Below are positions 26,658-35,690 of a DNA stretch of 64,000 nucleotides, piece after piece. The notes under the pieces were generated by a model. That model was not told the DNA's origin, ran no database searches, and worked only from the letters and a program-made list of their open reading frames with translations. Position numbers and translations under genes: made by a program. The stretch's first letter is position 1. Each line of letters starts with the position of its first letter. Origin of the DNA: Flavobacterium limnophilum (GTDB taxonomy: Bacteria; Bacteroidota; Bacteroidia; Flavobacteriales; Flavobacteriaceae); assembly GCF_027111315.2 (NCBI RefSeq), contig NZ_CP114289.2, positions 1,798,001 through 1,862,000 on the forward strand. The letters are read 5' to 3'.

Positions 26658-29600
26658 TTACTTCTTGTAATATTTTCTGTATTTTGGATAGGTTATGGCT
26701 CCCAAAATGGCTATTGCCGTTAAGGATTGCCAAATCCAATCCAATGATTTTGCTTCTCCACTGGCGTAAGAATGCAGTCCTACCAAATGGAAATTTACTC
26801 CAAAATAGGTAAACATAATCGACAAGAAAGCAAAAACACTCATCAGGTTAAAAACCCATTTCCCTCTCAAAGCCGGAACAAATCGGGAATGAATGACGAA
26901 AGCATACACCATAATGCTTATCAATGCCCAAGTTTCTTTTGGATCCCAACCCCAGTAACGTCCCCAACTTTCGTTGGCCCATTGTCCGCCAAGGAAATTC
27001 CCAATGGTCAGCATTATCAATCCAATGGTTAATGCCATTTCATTGATGTATGTTATTTCCTTGATGTTTAATTTCATTTTTTCTTTGTTCTTTTCGTTGG
27101 TAAACAAAATCAACAACAAAGAAACCACTCCCAAAATCATTCCCAAGGCAAACGGGCCGTAACTTGCCACGATTATCGCCACGTGGATCATCAACCAATA
27201 CGAATTCAATACAGGCTGCAAATTGCCTATTTCCGGGTCAATCCAGTTCATGTAGGCCGCCGTCAATATCATGGCAGATACAAAGGCACTCGCTGCAACT
27301 ACGAGTTTAGATTGACTTTCAAATTTAACATATGCTAACGAATAAAATATTTCAATAATCGATGGTAATAAACGCGGTAGCTTTAATTTCGAACCAAAAG
27401 CTAAACCAAAAAACATTGTTGCCCAAGCCACGTAAATAATCGATTCGTAGGCATTACTCCAAGGTGCGTGACCTGAAATATACCAACGAGCTATTAAAGC
27501 AACTGTATGTAAAGCAAAGAGTAAACCAATAACAATATGCATAGTATTTTCCAAAACGGTCAATACTTTTCTTTCTTTAAATATTTTAAGAATCGTAAAC
27601 AACAACATCAAGATTGCCGCTGTAAGATACCAATATGGTAACTTTTGGAATACATCATATTCGTTATAGATAATTTCCGAAGTGATTTTTTCCTCGCTCG
27701 GTCTCACTTTGCTTCCGTATTTTTTCTGGAAGCCGTTGATGCTTTCCAACAATCCATCGGCTTCTTTGTAATCCTTGGAAACAGAGGCTTCTTCCAATGC
27801 CGTAAAGTACATCTGAAGAATGTTGTGGGTATAAGTAGCCGCCATTCCTTTCAAGCCGGCATGATCCAGTTCTGGATACGAAACCCATTTGTTGTTGGCG
27901 TCATTCGGAACCGGGAAAATTTTCAAGATGCTTCCGCTCAAGGCAGCTTCCATCAAATTCACTTTTTTGTCGGTTTCGATAAAATCCTTTTCAAATTGGT
28001 TTGGATTTGCCGATTTGTAAGCCGTTTCCAGATAAGGAGACAATTTATAATTTCCGGTATTGTCAAAAAAGTCGATAAAGGAGGCGTATTTTTTATCGGC
28101 ATTGATTCCTATAATCTTGCGAATACTGTCGTTTCCTTTCTTGATGTAAATCATCGGGACTTGAATCCAGATGTTTCCTCCTTGGGTCATCGACAAGAAC
28201 ACTTGATCCGAATTCATTCCCTTGTACGTGTTCTCGTGGCTCACTTTTCGCAATAACTCAGACGAGAAAGTGTTGATGGGTTTCATTCTACCCCCGGCAT
28301 CCTGGACAATTATTCTTCCGAATTTGGCTGCGTGTTCCAAAGGTACTTTTCGTTTTTCTATTATGGAATCCAATTGTTTCTCGGATAGAAACTGGGCATT
28401 GTGATTTTGGGCAAAAGTTCCAAAACTTAAAAACAAAATCAATAGTGTCAATAAATTGGCTTTTTTTGTTTTTACCACTTCCAGTTTTCGCTTCAAATCG
28501 GCAAAACGGGAATGTTTGGTAAACATGATGGCCATCAGGGCAAAGTACAACATGAAATATCCTATATAAGTAATCGTGGTTCCCCAAAAATCGTGGCTTA
28601 CCGACAAGACGGTTCCCATTTCGTCCTGGTCGAAAGAGGATTGAAAAAAGCGGTAGCCTTCATAATCCAGGATATTGTTCATAAAAATTCGGGCATCAAA
28701 AACTTCGGCTTTATTTCGAACCGTAACCTGGCTTTCGAAAGAAGAAAAACTTTTTTCGGTTCCGGGATATTTCTGGGCTATAAAATCATTCAGTTTCACG
28801 CTGAAAGGCAAGGTATACACTTTATTCCCGTAGTGAAAGGTATAATCCAATTTTCCTATTTTCACTGATTTTGGCTCACCTACCCTACCTTTTATTCCTA
28901 ACAATGTCACCGTTTTTTCTTGTCCTTCGGCAGTTAATTTTACAATTAAAGCATCGCTGTTGCCTTTGGCCTTGAAATCATTTTTAGATTCGTATCCAAT
29001 AGCTCCTTTTATGGCAGGTTCAGGAAACACGATTCTCATGTCTCCAATGGAATACAAGGAACGCATCATCAAGGGTTGCACCACGTCTTTATCCACTTTG
29101 CCCTGCAATTTGTCGGCCATTCGCATAAACTGTCCTTCAAACGGGGTTTGAATGGTGGAACTGCTGTCGGTCATGGTAATATTTATGGCTCCAGGGGTCA
29201 ATTTATTCAATGCAAAAAGCGTGTTGTGAATGTTTTGCACTTCGCCTTCCTTCAAGAAATGTTCTTCACGTCCACCCTCGCCTGCTTCGACCAATTTTAG
29301 GTACAAAACCCCTTTTGGATCGGGTTTGATGACTTCTTTGGCTCCCATAATGAAGTTTTCGTAGTTGACTTCAAAATTGGTGTTGTCAAACCTTTCCGAA
29401 ATAGAAAAATTGTTGTTGGTCACCGGCGAAAGCAACAATGGTTTTTCGAAAACTCGGCGTCTCATTTCGCCTTTGTATTCTCCATCCACGAAAAGGGTGA
29501 GGTACATTTTATCGGAATAAAACACGTTTTCGGTAGCGCCTTCACGAATGGGCATCATTCCTTCATAACTGATATAACGCGTGATGAATGCTCCCGCAAT

Positions 29601-29867
29601 AATCAAGACAAAAGACAAATGCAGCATCAGGGTTGCCCATTTTTCTTTTCTCAACAAGTTGTATCGCTTGATGTTGCCAATGAAATTGATCATAAAAAAC
29701 AACATGATTCCTTCGAACCACCAGGCATTATAAATCCAAATTCGAGCCGTATCGGTATTGTATTTGCTTTCTATGAAAGTTCCTGCACCCATTGCAATTG
29801 CAAAAGTCAGGAAAAGTATGGCCATTGTTCGGGTAGAAAATAAAATGGAAGTCAACTTATTATTCAT
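26658..29867 (-). CDS. ccsBA: Fused cytochrome c biogenesis protein CcsBA (System II haem lyase)
   Basis: A 1069-aa inner-membrane protein that exports haem and ligates it to CxxCH apocytochromes. The start MNNKLTSILFSTRTMAILFL is chosen over one eight residues upstream. The N-terminal half is ResB/CcsB-like: transmembrane helices with AMGAGTFIESKY, then a large periplasmic region. The C-terminal half is CcsA-like, with the haem-handling tryptophan-rich motif WGRYWGWDPKETWALI and flanking membrane histidines. Fusion of the two parts is normal in Bacteroidota and Epsilonproteobacteria. It is likely needed to mature the three cytochromes encoded at 33.3-39.7 kb. Confidence 0.95.
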   Translation of the reverse strand: MNNKLTSILFSTRTMAILFLTFAIAMGAGTFIESKYNTDTARIWIYNAWWFEGIMLFFMINFIGNIKRYNLLRKEKWATLMLHLSFVLIIAGAFITRYISYEGMMPIREGATENVFYSDKMYLTLFVDGEYKGEMRRRVFEKPLLLSPVTNNNFSISERFDNTNFEVNYENFIMGAKEVIKPDPKGVLYLKLVEAGEGGREEHFLKEGEVQNIHNTLFALNKLTPGAINITMTDSSSTIQTPFEGQFMRMADKLQGKVDKDVVQPLMMRSLYSIGDMRIVFPEPAIKGAIGYESKNDFKAKGNSDALIVKLTAEGQEKTVTLLGIKGRVGEPKSVKIGKLDYTFHYGNKVYTLPFSVKLNDFIAQKYPGTEKSFSSFESQVTVRNKAEVFDARIFMNNILDYEGYRFFQSSFDQDEMGTVLSVSHDFWGTTITYIGYFMLYFALMAIMFTKHSRFADLKRKLEVVKTKKANLLTLLILFLSFGTFAQNHNAQFLSEKQLDSIIEKRKVPLEHAAKFGRIIVQDAGGRMKPINTFSSELLRKVSHENTYKGMNSDQVFLSMTQGGNIWIQVPMIYIKKGNDSIRKIIGINADKKYASFIDFFDNTGNYKLSPYLETAYKSANPNQFEKDFIETDKKVNLMEAALSGSILKIFPVPNDANNKWVSYPELDHAGLKGMAATYTHNILQMYFTALEEASVSKDYKEADGLLESINGFQKKYGSKVRPSEEKITSEIIYNEYDVFQKLPYWYLTAAILMLLFTILKIFKERKVLTVLENTMHIVIGLLFALHTVALIARWYISGHAPWSNAYESIIYVAWATMFFGLAFGSKLKLPRLLPSIIEIFYSLAYVKFESQSKLVVAASAFVSAMILTAAYMNWIDPEIGNLQPVLNSYWLMIHVAIIVASYGPFALGMILGVVSLLLILFTNEKNKEKMKLNIKEITYINEMALTIGLIMLTIGNFLGGQWANESWGRYWGWDPKETWALISIMVYAFVIHSRFVPALRGKWVFNLMSVFAFLSIMFTYFGVNFHLVGLHSYASGEAKSLDWIWQSLTAIAILGAITYPKYRKYYKK

Positions 29868-30061
29868 CTGTAAGAAATTACGTTTTATCAAAGTGCCACA
29901 AAAGTACTTATAATTGTTGAGTATCAGATTCTCAAAATTGTTAATTTAATCTAAAAATAAGCATTCAATAATTATTAGAGAATGATTTTTGACAGGTTTT
30001 ATTTTAAAAATCAATTCCAATTCAATGTTTCACTTTTATTTTTTTTCGTTAATTTTGGCAC

Positions 30062-30823
30062 ATGATTAAAGTGATTATTATTGGTTCTGGAAATGTTGCC
30101 CAACATTTGATTCAAGCATTTGCCAAAAGCAAAAAAATCGACGTGGCTCAAGTGTTTTCCAGACAAAAAGAAGCCGTGTCCCACCTCCTCGATTCCGAGA
30201 AAATCACCAGCGATTTCAACAATTTAGCCCAAGCCGATTTATACATCATTGCCGTTTCAGACGATGCCATTGCGTCCGTTTCTTCGCAATTGCCTTTCGA
30301 AAACCGTTTTGTCGTACACACTTCCGGAAGTGTTTCCATCGATGCCTTGGACAAAAAGAACCGAAACGGAATTTTCTATCCCCTACAAACGTTTTCCAAA
30401 AAAGCCGAAGTCGATTTCACCCAAATTCCCCTTTGCTTGGAAAGCCAAAAGGAACCTGATTTTGAATTCTTGAAAAACGTGGCCGAAATAATTTCCGACA
30501 AAGTGTACAAAATCAATTCCGAGCAGCGAAAAGCCTTGCACGTTGCGGCAGTTTTCGTAAACAATTTCACGAATCACTTATACCAAATTGGCAATCAAAT
30601 TTGCACGACAAACCATGTCCCTTTCGAAATTTTGCAACCCTTGATTCAAGAAACCGCAAAAAAAATCCTGACGCTTTCGCCCAAAGAAGCACAAACCGGG
30701 CCGGCCATCCGAAACGACAAGCAGACCATTGCCGCCCATTTGGATTTCTTGTTGGACGAAAATCAAAAAAACATCTATCAAATACTAACACAATCCATAC
30801 AAAACAATGGCAAGAAGTTATAA
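30062..30823 (+). CDS. Rossmann-fold DUF2520 protein
   Basis: A 253-aa NAD(P)-binding protein of the DUF2520 family. The dinucleotide loop is IIGSGNVAQHL at the N-terminus. The middle has VHTSGSVSIDAL and GIFYPLQTFSK, and the C-terminal helical domain has ALHVAAVFVNNFTNHLY, as in 6-phosphogluconate-dehydrogenase-like reductases. The substrate is unknown. Its 3' end overlaps the start of kdsC by 17 bases, so the two are translated together. Confidence 0.85.
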   Translation: MIKVIIIGSGNVAQHLIQAFAKSKKIDVAQVFSRQKEAVSHLLDSEKITSDFNNLAQADLYIIAVSDDAIASVSSQLPFENRFVVHTSGSVSIDALDKKNRNGIFYPLQTFSKKAEVDFTQIPLCLESQKEPDFEFLKNVAEIISDKVYKINSEQRKALHVAAVFVNNFTNHLYQIGNQICTTNHVPFEILQPLIQETAKKILTLSPKEAQTGPAIRNDKQTIAAHLDFLLDENQKNIYQILTQSIQNNGKKL

Positions 30824-31334
30824 AGAATTAATGAACGACATCACCACTTTTGTCTTTGATGTCGATGGCGTACTGACCGACAGTTCCGTTTTCGTGACCA
30901 GCGAAGGCGAAATCCTGAGAACGATGAACATTCGCGATGGTTATGCGATGAAAGCGGCCGTGGAAAGCGGTTACAATGTTTGCATCATCTCTGGCGGAAG
31001 CAACGAAGGCGTTCGAGTACGGTTGAGAAATCTAGGCATTACGGACATTCATCTCGGCTGTCCCGACAAAGTGGAAACCTTTATGGAATACGTAGAACTT
31101 TATGACATTAATCCAGAACAAGTCTTGTATATGGGCGACGACATTCCCGATTTTCACGTGATGAAATTGGTGGGATTGCCTACTTGCCCACAAGATGCAA
31201 GTCCCGAAATCAAAGTCATTTCCAAATACATTTCGCACAAAAATGGCGGAAAAGGCGCTGTTCGCGAAGTAATCGAACAAGTGATGAAAGTGCAGGGAAA
31301 ATGGACCATGCATTTTGACGGAAAACTGGATTAA
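30807..31334 (+). CDS. kdsC: 3-deoxy-D-manno-octulosonate 8-phosphate phosphatase (KdsC-type HAD)
   Basis: A 175-aa C0-type HAD phosphatase that removes phosphate from KDO-8-phosphate in lipopolysaccharide core synthesis. The nucleophile Asp18 and acid/base Asp20 are in FVFDVDGVLTDSSV. Motif II is IISGGSNEGV, and motif IV GDDIPDFHVM binds magnesium. Length and lack of a cap domain fit KdsC. Cotranscribed with the DUF2520 gene upstream. Followed by a degenerate heptamer tract rather than another overlapping gene. Confidence 0.9.
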   Translation: MARSYKELMNDITTFVFDVDGVLTDSSVFVTSEGEILRTMNIRDGYAMKAAVESGYNVCIISGGSNEGVRVRLRNLGITDIHLGCPDKVETFMEYVELYDINPEQVLYMGDDIPDFHVMKLVGLPTCPQDASPEIKVISKYISHKNGGKGAVREVIEQVMKVQGKWTMHFDGKLD

Positions 31335-31338
31335 TTTT

Positions 31339-31374
31339 CAGTGTTCAGTAATCAGTTTTTAGTGTTCAGTGCCC
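31339..31374. repeat. Degenerate heptanucleotide tract (AGTGTTC-type)
   Basis: Five consecutive 7-base steps all starting AGT: AGTGTTC, AGTAATC, AGTTTTT, AGTGTTC, AGTGCCC. Confidence 0.6.
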
Positions 31375-31442
31375 TTTAATCCTAAAATTTTTGTCTAATT
31401 CCTTTTATCTTAATACTTAATTCTAATTTCTTAATACCTAAA

Positions 31443-32096
31443 ATGACACAAACCGTAATATTTGACATGGATGGCGTAATCGTCGACACGGAACCCGTTC
31501 ACAGTTATGCTTATTTTCAACATTTTGCCGAATTGAACATTGACGTTTCCAAAGACATGTTTACTTCCTTTATGGGAAATTCTACCCGAAACACCTTCCA
31601 AAAACTGAAAGAGATGTTCCCTATCGAGGGCGAAGTCGAGGAGTTAATCCAAAGAAAAAGAACCCTTTTCAATGATGCTTTCGACAGTAAAGAGGATTTG
31701 TACCTGATAGAAGGCGTCGAGAAATTAATACAGGATTTGCACGGCAACGGCATGCAATTGATACTGGCTTCCTCGGCGGCAAAAGTGACTATCGATCGTG
31801 TTTTCAGACGTTTTAATTTACACCAATATTTTACCCATATCGTGAGCGGGGAAGATTTTCCCCATTCGAAACCGCATCCAGCCATCTTTGAACACGCTGC
31901 GAGCTTGTCGGTTGCGCCAAAAGAAAATTGCATCATTATAGAAGACAGTACCAACGGCATCAGGGCTGCCAAAGCGGCCGGCATTTTTTGCGTGGGCTAC
32001 AACAGCGAAAATTCGAAACTGCAGGATTTATCCTTGGCAGACGTGGTAGTAGAACATCTTGACGAATTGAGTTTTGAATTGATTTCGAAATACTAA
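31443..32096 (+). CDS. HAD-superfamily hydrolase, beta-phosphoglucomutase-like
   Basis: A 217-aa subfamily IA HAD enzyme with a four-helix cap. Motif I is VIFDMDGVIVDTEP with Asp8 and Asp10, motif II is ILASSAAK, the lysine is in HSKPHPAIFEH, and motif IV is IIIEDSTNGIRAA. The pattern is that of beta-phosphoglucomutases and small sugar-phosphate phosphatases; the substrate cannot be fixed. It is preceded by a roughly 110-base spacer and probably has its own promoter. Confidence 0.88.
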   Translation: MTQTVIFDMDGVIVDTEPVHSYAYFQHFAELNIDVSKDMFTSFMGNSTRNTFQKLKEMFPIEGEVEELIQRKRTLFNDAFDSKEDLYLIEGVEKLIQDLHGNGMQLILASSAAKVTIDRVFRRFNLHQYFTHIVSGEDFPHSKPHPAIFEHAASLSVAPKENCIIIEDSTNGIRAAKAAGIFCVGYNSENSKLQDLSLADVVVEHLDELSFELISKY

Positions 32097-32169
32097 TTTC
32101 GAATTAAGGATAAATTAACATTTTTGAATCCTTGAATTTGTAATTTTGAACGAATCAAAATTTTAAACC

Positions 32170-33015
32170 ATGAAAAAAATAATTGTTATATTGGCCATGA
32201 TGATTGCCAATTTCGCCATTGAAGCACAAGTAAAAACACCTCAGGCAAGCCCAAAATCGACATTGAGCCAAGTTGTGGGTTTAACCAATGTTGAAATTGT
32301 TTATTCCAGACCCAGTGCCAAAGGCAGAGATGTATTCAATAATTTGGTGCCTTTCGGCAAATTGTGGAGAACCGGCGCCAACGAGAACACGACCATCTCT
32401 TTTAGCGACGACGTGATTGTTGACGGCAAAAAATTACCCAAAGGGAAATATGCCTTGTACACTAATCCGAGAGCCGACAATTGGGAAATCATTTTCTATT
32501 CCGACACCAATAATTGGGGAAATCCCGAAACTTGGGACGAGACAAAAGTGGCCTTAAAAACTACCGCCAAATCAGAACATTCAGAAAAATTTGTTGAGAG
32601 TTTAACCATCGCCATCAACAATCTGGACAATAATTTTGCCCATTTAGAAATTTCTTGGGAAAAAACACTGGTTGCCATCAAGTTTGAAGTTCCAACACAA
32701 AAAACGGCAATGGCCAGTATCGACAAGGCTCTGGCTGGACCAACGGCCGGCGATTATTATTCTTCAGCACAATATTTATTGCAATCCAATGGTGATTTGA
32801 CAAAAGGCTTGACTTATATCGATAAAGCTTTAGAATTAAGCAAAGACAAACCTTTTTATTACTATCGTCTAAAATCGTTGATTCAAGCCAAACAAGGCGA
32901 TAAAAAAGGAGCAATTGAAACAGCCAAACTGTCTCTTGCCGGTGCAGAAGCCGCAAAAAACCAAGATTACGTAAAAATGAACAAAGACAGTATTGCCGAT
33001 TGGAGCAAGAATTAA
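32170..33015 (+). CDS. Secreted DUF2911 protein with TPR-like tail
   Basis: A 281-aa exported protein (signal peptide ending near FAIEAQ). Residues about 25-165 form DUF2911, with the family signatures VEIVYSRPSAKGRDVFNNLV and VPFGKLWRTGANENT. The C-terminal 90 residues look like one or two tetratricopeptide helices (YIDKALELSKDKPFYYYRL). Common in Bacteroidota, function unknown; probably periplasmic. A strong terminator follows. Confidence 0.88.
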   Translation: MKKIIVILAMMIANFAIEAQVKTPQASPKSTLSQVVGLTNVEIVYSRPSAKGRDVFNNLVPFGKLWRTGANENTTISFSDDVIVDGKKLPKGKYALYTNPRADNWEIIFYSDTNNWGNPETWDETKVALKTTAKSEHSEKFVESLTIAINNLDNNFAHLEISWEKTLVAIKFEVPTQKTAMASIDKALAGPTAGDYYSSAQYLLQSNGDLTKGLTYIDKALELSKDKPFYYYRLKSLIQAKQGDKKGAIETAKLSLAGAEAAKNQDYVKMNKDSIADWSKN

Positions 33016-33034
33016 ATCTTTGTTGACAACCAAT

Positions 33035-33071
33035 AAAAAAGTCCCGTTAGCCTAACTGACGGGACTTTTTT
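33035..33071 (+). terminator. Terminator after the DUF2911 gene
   Basis: AAAAAAGTCCCGT (33035-33047) pairs with ACGGGACTTTTTT (33059-33071); the loop region also contains TTAG/CTAA. Confidence 0.9.
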
Positions 33072-33117
33072 ATGTGTTGCCATAAACCAATTTGCATTTA
33101 TGGAATAGTTGAAAATT

Positions 33118-33222
33118 ATACCATTTAGAAATATAAAATAGTTTTTTTTGTTTAACCTCACCCCACCCCTCTCCAAAGGAGAGGGAGCAAGAATTGGATT
33201 ATTTTATATTTCTAAATGGTAT
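33118..33222. mobile_element. Small 105-bp element with perfect 23-bp inverted repeats
   Basis: The 23 bases at 33118-33140 (ATACCATTTAGAAATATAAA...) are exactly complementary to 33200-33222. The 59-bp middle contains CTCACCCCACCCCTCTCC followed by its partner GGAGAGGG. No ORF. It may be a MITE or a long hairpin between the converging transcripts; no clear target duplication is seen. Confidence 0.6.
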
Positions 33223-33239
33223 TATTTAAATCAATGCAA

Positions 33240-33269
33240 AAAAAGGGTTTGATTGCTCAAACCCTTTTT
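33240..33269 (-). terminator. Terminator of the cytochrome/NrfD operon
   Basis: AAAAGGGTTTGA pairs with TCAAACCCTTTTT around a three- to four-base loop; on the minus strand it ends in a T run just after the cytochrome stop. Confidence 0.88.
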
Positions 33270-33288
33270 GAATTATAATCCAGAAAAA

Positions 33289-33708
33289 CTATTTTTTCAT
33301 GGTTCTCATATAAACCACTAATTGCCAAATTTCCGTATCGCTTAATTTTTCTTTGTAAGAAGGCATTGGTTTTCTTCCTATTTTAGTTTTATAAAACATT
33401 TCACCATCTGTAGTTGATTGAAATTCTTTTGACGAGAAATCACCGCAAGAAATATCAATTTTTTCTGCTTTTGTTCCATCACCAAGTCCTTTAACCCCGT
33501 GACAAGATTTACAATTTGTTCCCCAAAGCGCTTTTCCTTCACTGATGGCATTTGCATCACCAGCTTTTAATGGGTTTTTCTTGCTTGCATCGGCAGCTGG
33601 AGTTTTCCATTCTTTACCTTTCGGTTTTGCTTGCGCATTAGTGGTTTGAGTGAACGTAAAGGCCGCCAAAATAGCTAGCCCAAAAAGGATTTTTTTCATG
33701 TTTTTCAT
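33289..33708 (-). CDS. Periplasmic monohaem cytochrome c
   Basis: A 139-aa class I cytochrome. A signal peptide ends near TTNAQA. The haem site is CKSCH at 66-70, and the distal methionine is probably in RKPMPSYKEK. It is the last gene of the operon NrfD-ferredoxin-membrane protein-cytochrome and could accept electrons from the NrfD/ferredoxin module or feed an oxidase or reductase. The sequence between the signal peptide and the haem site is Lys/Ala-rich and likely a flexible linker. Confidence 0.9.
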   Translation of the reverse strand: MKNMKKILFGLAILAAFTFTQTTNAQAKPKGKEWKTPAADASKKNPLKAGDANAISEGKALWGTNCKSCHGVKGLGDGTKAEKIDISCGDFSSKEFQSTTDGEMFYKTKIGRKPMPSYKEKLSDTEIWQLVVYMRTMKK

Positions 33709-33729
33709 AATTTTAATTGTTTTTAATTG

Positions 33730-34284
33730 TTATTCAATAGTTGCATTTTTTCCTAATCGTTTTATTTTAAACACTTGTAATACAGCATAAATTAAAGTTC
33801 CCCATATCAAGAAAATAATCAAAAGTGATGCCGTTATAAAATAAATGGGCGCTTTATCTCGTCCAGCGGCAATGGAACGCTCTTCAATGTTTGAGTTATC
33901 ACTAACAACAACCTTGCCCCAGTTTGCAACTCCACTTGTTTCCGTGTTCCTATAGTTTTCGTCGTCGACTATTTTAGCATAAATAGTCAATTTTCCATCG
34001 CGGGAAGGAATATCTATCGGGAAATCAAAAGTCGCCACTCCTGTCGAATCTGTTGCAATTGCCTCTCCTATTGGCAGGTTGCCGAACAATCGCTTCACGG
34101 ATAAATTTACGGGTACTTCGCTTACCTGAATTCCTTCGGAAGTTACCAAGGCTTTGCAAACATAGAGTGAATCCGCTTTTTCAAAAGTCAAGGTAATTTT
34201 TGCTTCTTTATCTTGCGCATTCGAAATTGCTATCGAAAACAAAAACATGATGCAAATGGCCATGAAATAGTTGTACTTTTCCAT
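33730..34284 (-). CDS. Membrane-anchored periplasmic protein of the NrfD cluster, unknown function
   Basis: A 184-aa protein with an N-terminal signal (MEKYNYFMAICIMFLFSIAI...), a beta-rich Ig-like periplasmic region (about 25-125), and a single C-terminal transmembrane helix (APIYFITASLLIIFLIWGTL) followed by a short basic cytoplasmic tail. It lies eight bases after nrfD and 22 before the cytochrome, so it is probably a subunit or assembly factor of that complex. No catalytic or haem motif is present. The family is not one I recognise by name. Confidence 0.7.
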   Translation of the reverse strand: MEKYNYFMAICIMFLFSIAISNAQDKEAKITLTFEKADSLYVCKALVTSEGIQVSEVPVNLSVKRLFGNLPIGEAIATDSTGVATFDFPIDIPSRDGKLTIYAKIVDDENYRNTETSGVANWGKVVVSDNSNIEERSIAAGRDKAPIYFITASLLIIFLIWGTLIYAVLQVFKIKRLGKNATIE

Positions 34285-34291
34285 CTGGGAA

Positions 34292-35671
34292 TTATTTATA
34301 GTTAATTATTTCTTCTTTTCCTTCCAATTGGCCTTCGGCTACCTCCCATACAGAAACAATTGGAAAAAATCTGGAGAACAAGGTTACAATCAAGAGCAGT
34401 CCGGCAAAAGTAGCGGCGACAATAGTCATTTCGACTAAACTCGGGGTGTAATGTTTCCAAGATTCAGGAACATCTTGTATGGGAAGATATGGTTGAAGTA
34501 ATCCTGGAATAACCACCAAATAAAGTCTGAACCAGCCCGCAATCAATACAACAACCGAAATAATGGTCAAGGGAATTGGTTTTCTCAATTTTGGAAACAA
34601 TGGCAACAGGAATGGAACCATGATTCCGAAAATCACCACTGACCAATAAAACAAGGCGTCTTTACCTATAAACAAGCTTAACAGGTGATTTTCATGCAAG
34701 CCCGACATTTTATAGGCAGGAATCAAGTATTCATTGATATTGAAATACCCATGGATTAAAGCCATTAGAACCAGTACTTGACCCATTTTATCGAAATGCA
34801 GTTCGGTTAAATATTTTTCCAGATTATAGGCTTTTCTAAAAGCAAAAGTGGCCAGAATCATTACGGCCGAACTCAACAAAAAGGCATTTGAAACAAAATA
34901 AGCGCCAAAATTAGTACTATCCCATTCCGCTCTGAGCGTTGTGGCAAACAACCATGCCGTGATGGTACAAATCAAGATACCCAGGGGAATAAGCAATATT
35001 GTCAATATCCTCATTGTTTTTTTTAGTATTTTCCATTGTTCCGGTGTTCCTTGCCATCCGAAAGAAAGAACATTATACATTTTCAATTGCCATTTGGGCA
35101 AGTTTTTTAAATTGTTTCTGCAGGTTATCAGCGAAGGAATTAGCGGAATAAAAAGCAAAATGAGACTTGCGGCCAAATCAGTCGAGATTCCAATAACGTC
35201 CCATACAATTGGGGATTGAATGCGTCCATACATAAGCAAGTTAATGAGCCTGTCAGGTCGACCCATGGCAACCACGATGCTTATTCCGGCAAATAGTATC
35301 GCTCCAATGGCAATAACTTCGGCTATTCGGGAAAGCGGCCTGTACCATTCAAAATGGGTGAGCTTAAGGATGGCCGACATCAACACGCCGACTAAACCTA
35401 TGGCCACCATAAACAAGAAGTTGGAGATGTAAACACCCCACATTGTATAATCTCTTAAATTAATCGTGGTATATTTTCCTCTGGTTTCTTGTATATAATA
35501 AGCAACAACTCCTGCCAAGAAAACTGTTATTAAAAAGGCAATCCAAATTTTTCCGGCTTTTCCAATTTTTTCGATGGGTTTAAGCAGATCATTTTTCATG
35601 ACCATGTACTCTTTCTGGGTAAAGGTTTCGTGCTTGTTGGTCGATTCCTGTATTTTTATATCTTCAGACAT
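34292..35671 (-). CDS. nrfD: NrfD/PsrC-family quinone-interacting membrane subunit
   Basis: A 459-aa integral membrane protein with about ten helices, related to PsrC, NrfD and the ActC/ActF subunits of alternative complex III. It would exchange electrons between menaquinone in the membrane and the periplasmic ferredoxin encoded just upstream (20-base gap). The N-terminus is cytoplasmic and charged (HETFTQKEYMVMKNDLLKPI). The helices include VAIGLVGVLMSAILKLTHFEWYRPLSRIAE, with the conserved segment ahead of the WYRP turn. No haem ligands are expected. The symbol denotes the family, not proof of nitrite reduction. Confidence 0.85.
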   Translation of the reverse strand: MSEDIKIQESTNKHETFTQKEYMVMKNDLLKPIEKIGKAGKIWIAFLITVFLAGVVAYYIQETRGKYTTINLRDYTMWGVYISNFLFMVAIGLVGVLMSAILKLTHFEWYRPLSRIAEVIAIGAILFAGISIVVAMGRPDRLINLLMYGRIQSPIVWDVIGISTDLAASLILLFIPLIPSLITCRNNLKNLPKWQLKMYNVLSFGWQGTPEQWKILKKTMRILTILLIPLGILICTITAWLFATTLRAEWDSTNFGAYFVSNAFLLSSAVMILATFAFRKAYNLEKYLTELHFDKMGQVLVLMALIHGYFNINEYLIPAYKMSGLHENHLLSLFIGKDALFYWSVVIFGIMVPFLLPLFPKLRKPIPLTIISVVVLIAGWFRLYLVVIPGLLQPYLPIQDVPESWKHYTPSLVEMTIVAATFAGLLLIVTLFSRFFPIVSVWEVAEGQLEGKEEIINYK

Positions 35672-35690
35672 AATTTTACTGTTTTAAAGA

